DNA from: Planctomycetales bacterium
Lineage (GTDB): Bacteria > Planctomycetota > Planctomycetia > Pirellulales > Thermoguttaceae
Length of the DNA stretch: 5,927 nucleotides
Assembly: GCA_007127495.1 (NCBI GenBank)
Contig: SKZG01000244.1
Location: 1-5,927, forward strand
Direction: 5' to 3'
Shown here piece by piece: positions 5,567 through 5,927 of this stretch. The translations under genes were made by a program, and so were the position numbers. The notes under the pieces were generated by a model that was not told the origin of the DNA, made no database searches, and saw only the letters and a list, made by a program, of their open reading frames with translations. Numbering within the stretch: the first letter of the stretch is position 1; each line of letters begins with the position of its first letter.

Positions 5567-5927
5567 TTGACAATGCAAGTTGCTGAAAAGGCATACGACG
5601 AGATGGTCGACCTGTTTGCGCGCGGCAGCAGCCCGCAAGACATCATTCAGTTCCATCCATCGCACGCGGCACAGGGTCGAGCCCGGCAACTCATGGAACT
5701 TAGCAAAGCAGGGCAGTTGACGCCTGAAGAGGCGGACGAGTTGGAACGCCTTGGCGACCTTGAACACCTGATGCAATTGGTCAAGGCTCGAGCACGTCTT
5801 TATGCAACGAAATTGCTCGCCCTCATTCCACTCGTCGCCCTGCTCACCGCCGGATGCGGGCGGCAGGACGCTGCCGACGGGCGGCCGGTCGTCGGCGTGT
5901 CGCTGTTGAACCTGTCGTCGGAGTTCA
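5567..5927 (+). CDS. Antitoxin-like domain fused in frame to a sugar-binding lipoprotein (3' end outside window)
   Basis: One uninterrupted frame of 120 visible residues from TTG 5567 (ATG 5573 is the alternative). Residues 1-79 resemble complete small soluble proteins of planctomycetes and cyanobacteria: VAEKAYDEMVDLFARGSSPQ, then IIQFHPSHAAQ, LTPEEADELERL and LEHLMQLVKARARLY. Relatives I remember end right after this last motif and often precede a toxin-like gene. Here no stop follows. Residues 82-97 are a lipoprotein signal (KLLALIPLVALLTAGC), with lipobox Cys97 encoded at 5855-5857, and residues 107-120 (PVVGVSLLNLSSEF) match the first strand of periplasmic sugar-binding proteins (RbsB-like). 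So the binding-protein gene of the upstream ABC transporter seems to resume here. ATG 5771 (Met69) could serve as an internal start, giving an ordinary 29-residue signal peptide with basic n-region. Whether the fusion or the internal product is made cannot be told from sequence. Confidence 0.75.
   Translation, partial: MTMQVAEKAYDEMVDLFARGSSPQDIIQFHPSHAAQGRARQLMELSKAGQLTPEEADELERLGDLEHLMQLVKARARLYATKLLALIPLVALLTAGCGRQDAADGRPVVGVSLLNLSSEF
5771..5857 (+). other. Probable lipoprotein signal peptide, possible internal translation start
   Basis: Translated from the in-frame ATG 5771, this segment has a basic n-region (MQLVKARARLYATK), a hydrophobic core (LLALIPLVALL) and the lipobox TAGC, with the Cys at position 29. 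This fits a secreted lipoprotein signal for the sugar-binding subunit. The n-region is made from the tail of the antitoxin-like domain. There is no good Shine-Dalgarno site before 5771. Another ATG at 5802 lies one frame off the lipoprotein. Confidence 0.6.

Noticed and set aside
5357..5776. Minus-strand open frame of 139 codons opposite the antitoxin-like plus-strand gene
   Set aside because: No ribosome binding site or recognisable domain; the plus strand carries clear protein-like sequence in the same stretch.
5802..5927. ATG 5802 as the start of the binding-protein gene
   Set aside because: Its frame is one base off the lipoprotein frame and gives a Ser/Pro/Gly-rich shadow; it only works if a base is missing near 5805.
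1..5927. CRISPR arrays, tRNA or rRNA genes, transposases or insertion-sequence ends
   Set aside because: No spaced repeat arrays, cloverleaf-like segments, ribosomal RNA signatures or transposase motifs were seen on either strand.

Overview
The window is about 5.9 kb of GC-rich bacterial DNA, almost fully coding. Gene content points to a planctomycete-like bacterium: small antitoxin-like proteins of a type I associate with Planctomycetota and cyanobacteria, an HMA_2-type protein beside a P-type ATPase, and an RbsA/RbsC-type sugar ABC system. The assignment rests on remembered family resemblance; there is no rRNA or other marker in the window.

Left part (about 2-2340, + strand): the 3' end of a heavy-metal P-type ATPase gene overlaps by 4 bases a gene for a cysteine-free HMA_2-like membrane protein. 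After an 80-base gap comes a small single-pass membrane protein with a predicted C-terminal coiled coil. Twelve bases further on is a gene start with a good ribosome binding site whose reading frame breaks after 13 codons and resumes one base over, giving a frameshifted gene of about 77 codons. These read as one metal-transport operon.

Middle (about 2341-5034, + strand): a short gap carries an 11-base tandem repeat abutting a near-consensus sigma-70 promoter (TTGACT, 17 bases, TATCTT). It drives a two-domain sugar ABC ATPase (RbsA/MglA type), overlapped by 17 bases by an RbsC-type permease gene that has its own strong Shine-Dalgarno site. Together they would form the membrane part of a carbohydrate importer.

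Right part (about 5035-5927): the expected next gene, the sugar-binding lipoprotein, does appear at the window edge (signal peptide, lipobox ending at a Cys at 5855-5857, and a mature start like periplasmic sugar-binding proteins), but about 770 bases lie between it and the permease. This interval holds a minus-strand antitoxin-like gene whose recognisable part ends exactly at the permease stop codon, a well-formed minus-strand promoter, a noncoding stretch, and a plus-strand antitoxin-like small gene that runs in frame, with no stop, into the lipoprotein signal peptide. The most economical reading is that an antitoxin-type cassette landed inside the transporter operon, truncating both cassette genes at its edges and fusing one to the binding protein. 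This fusion and the frameshifted small gene are the two most unusual things in the window.
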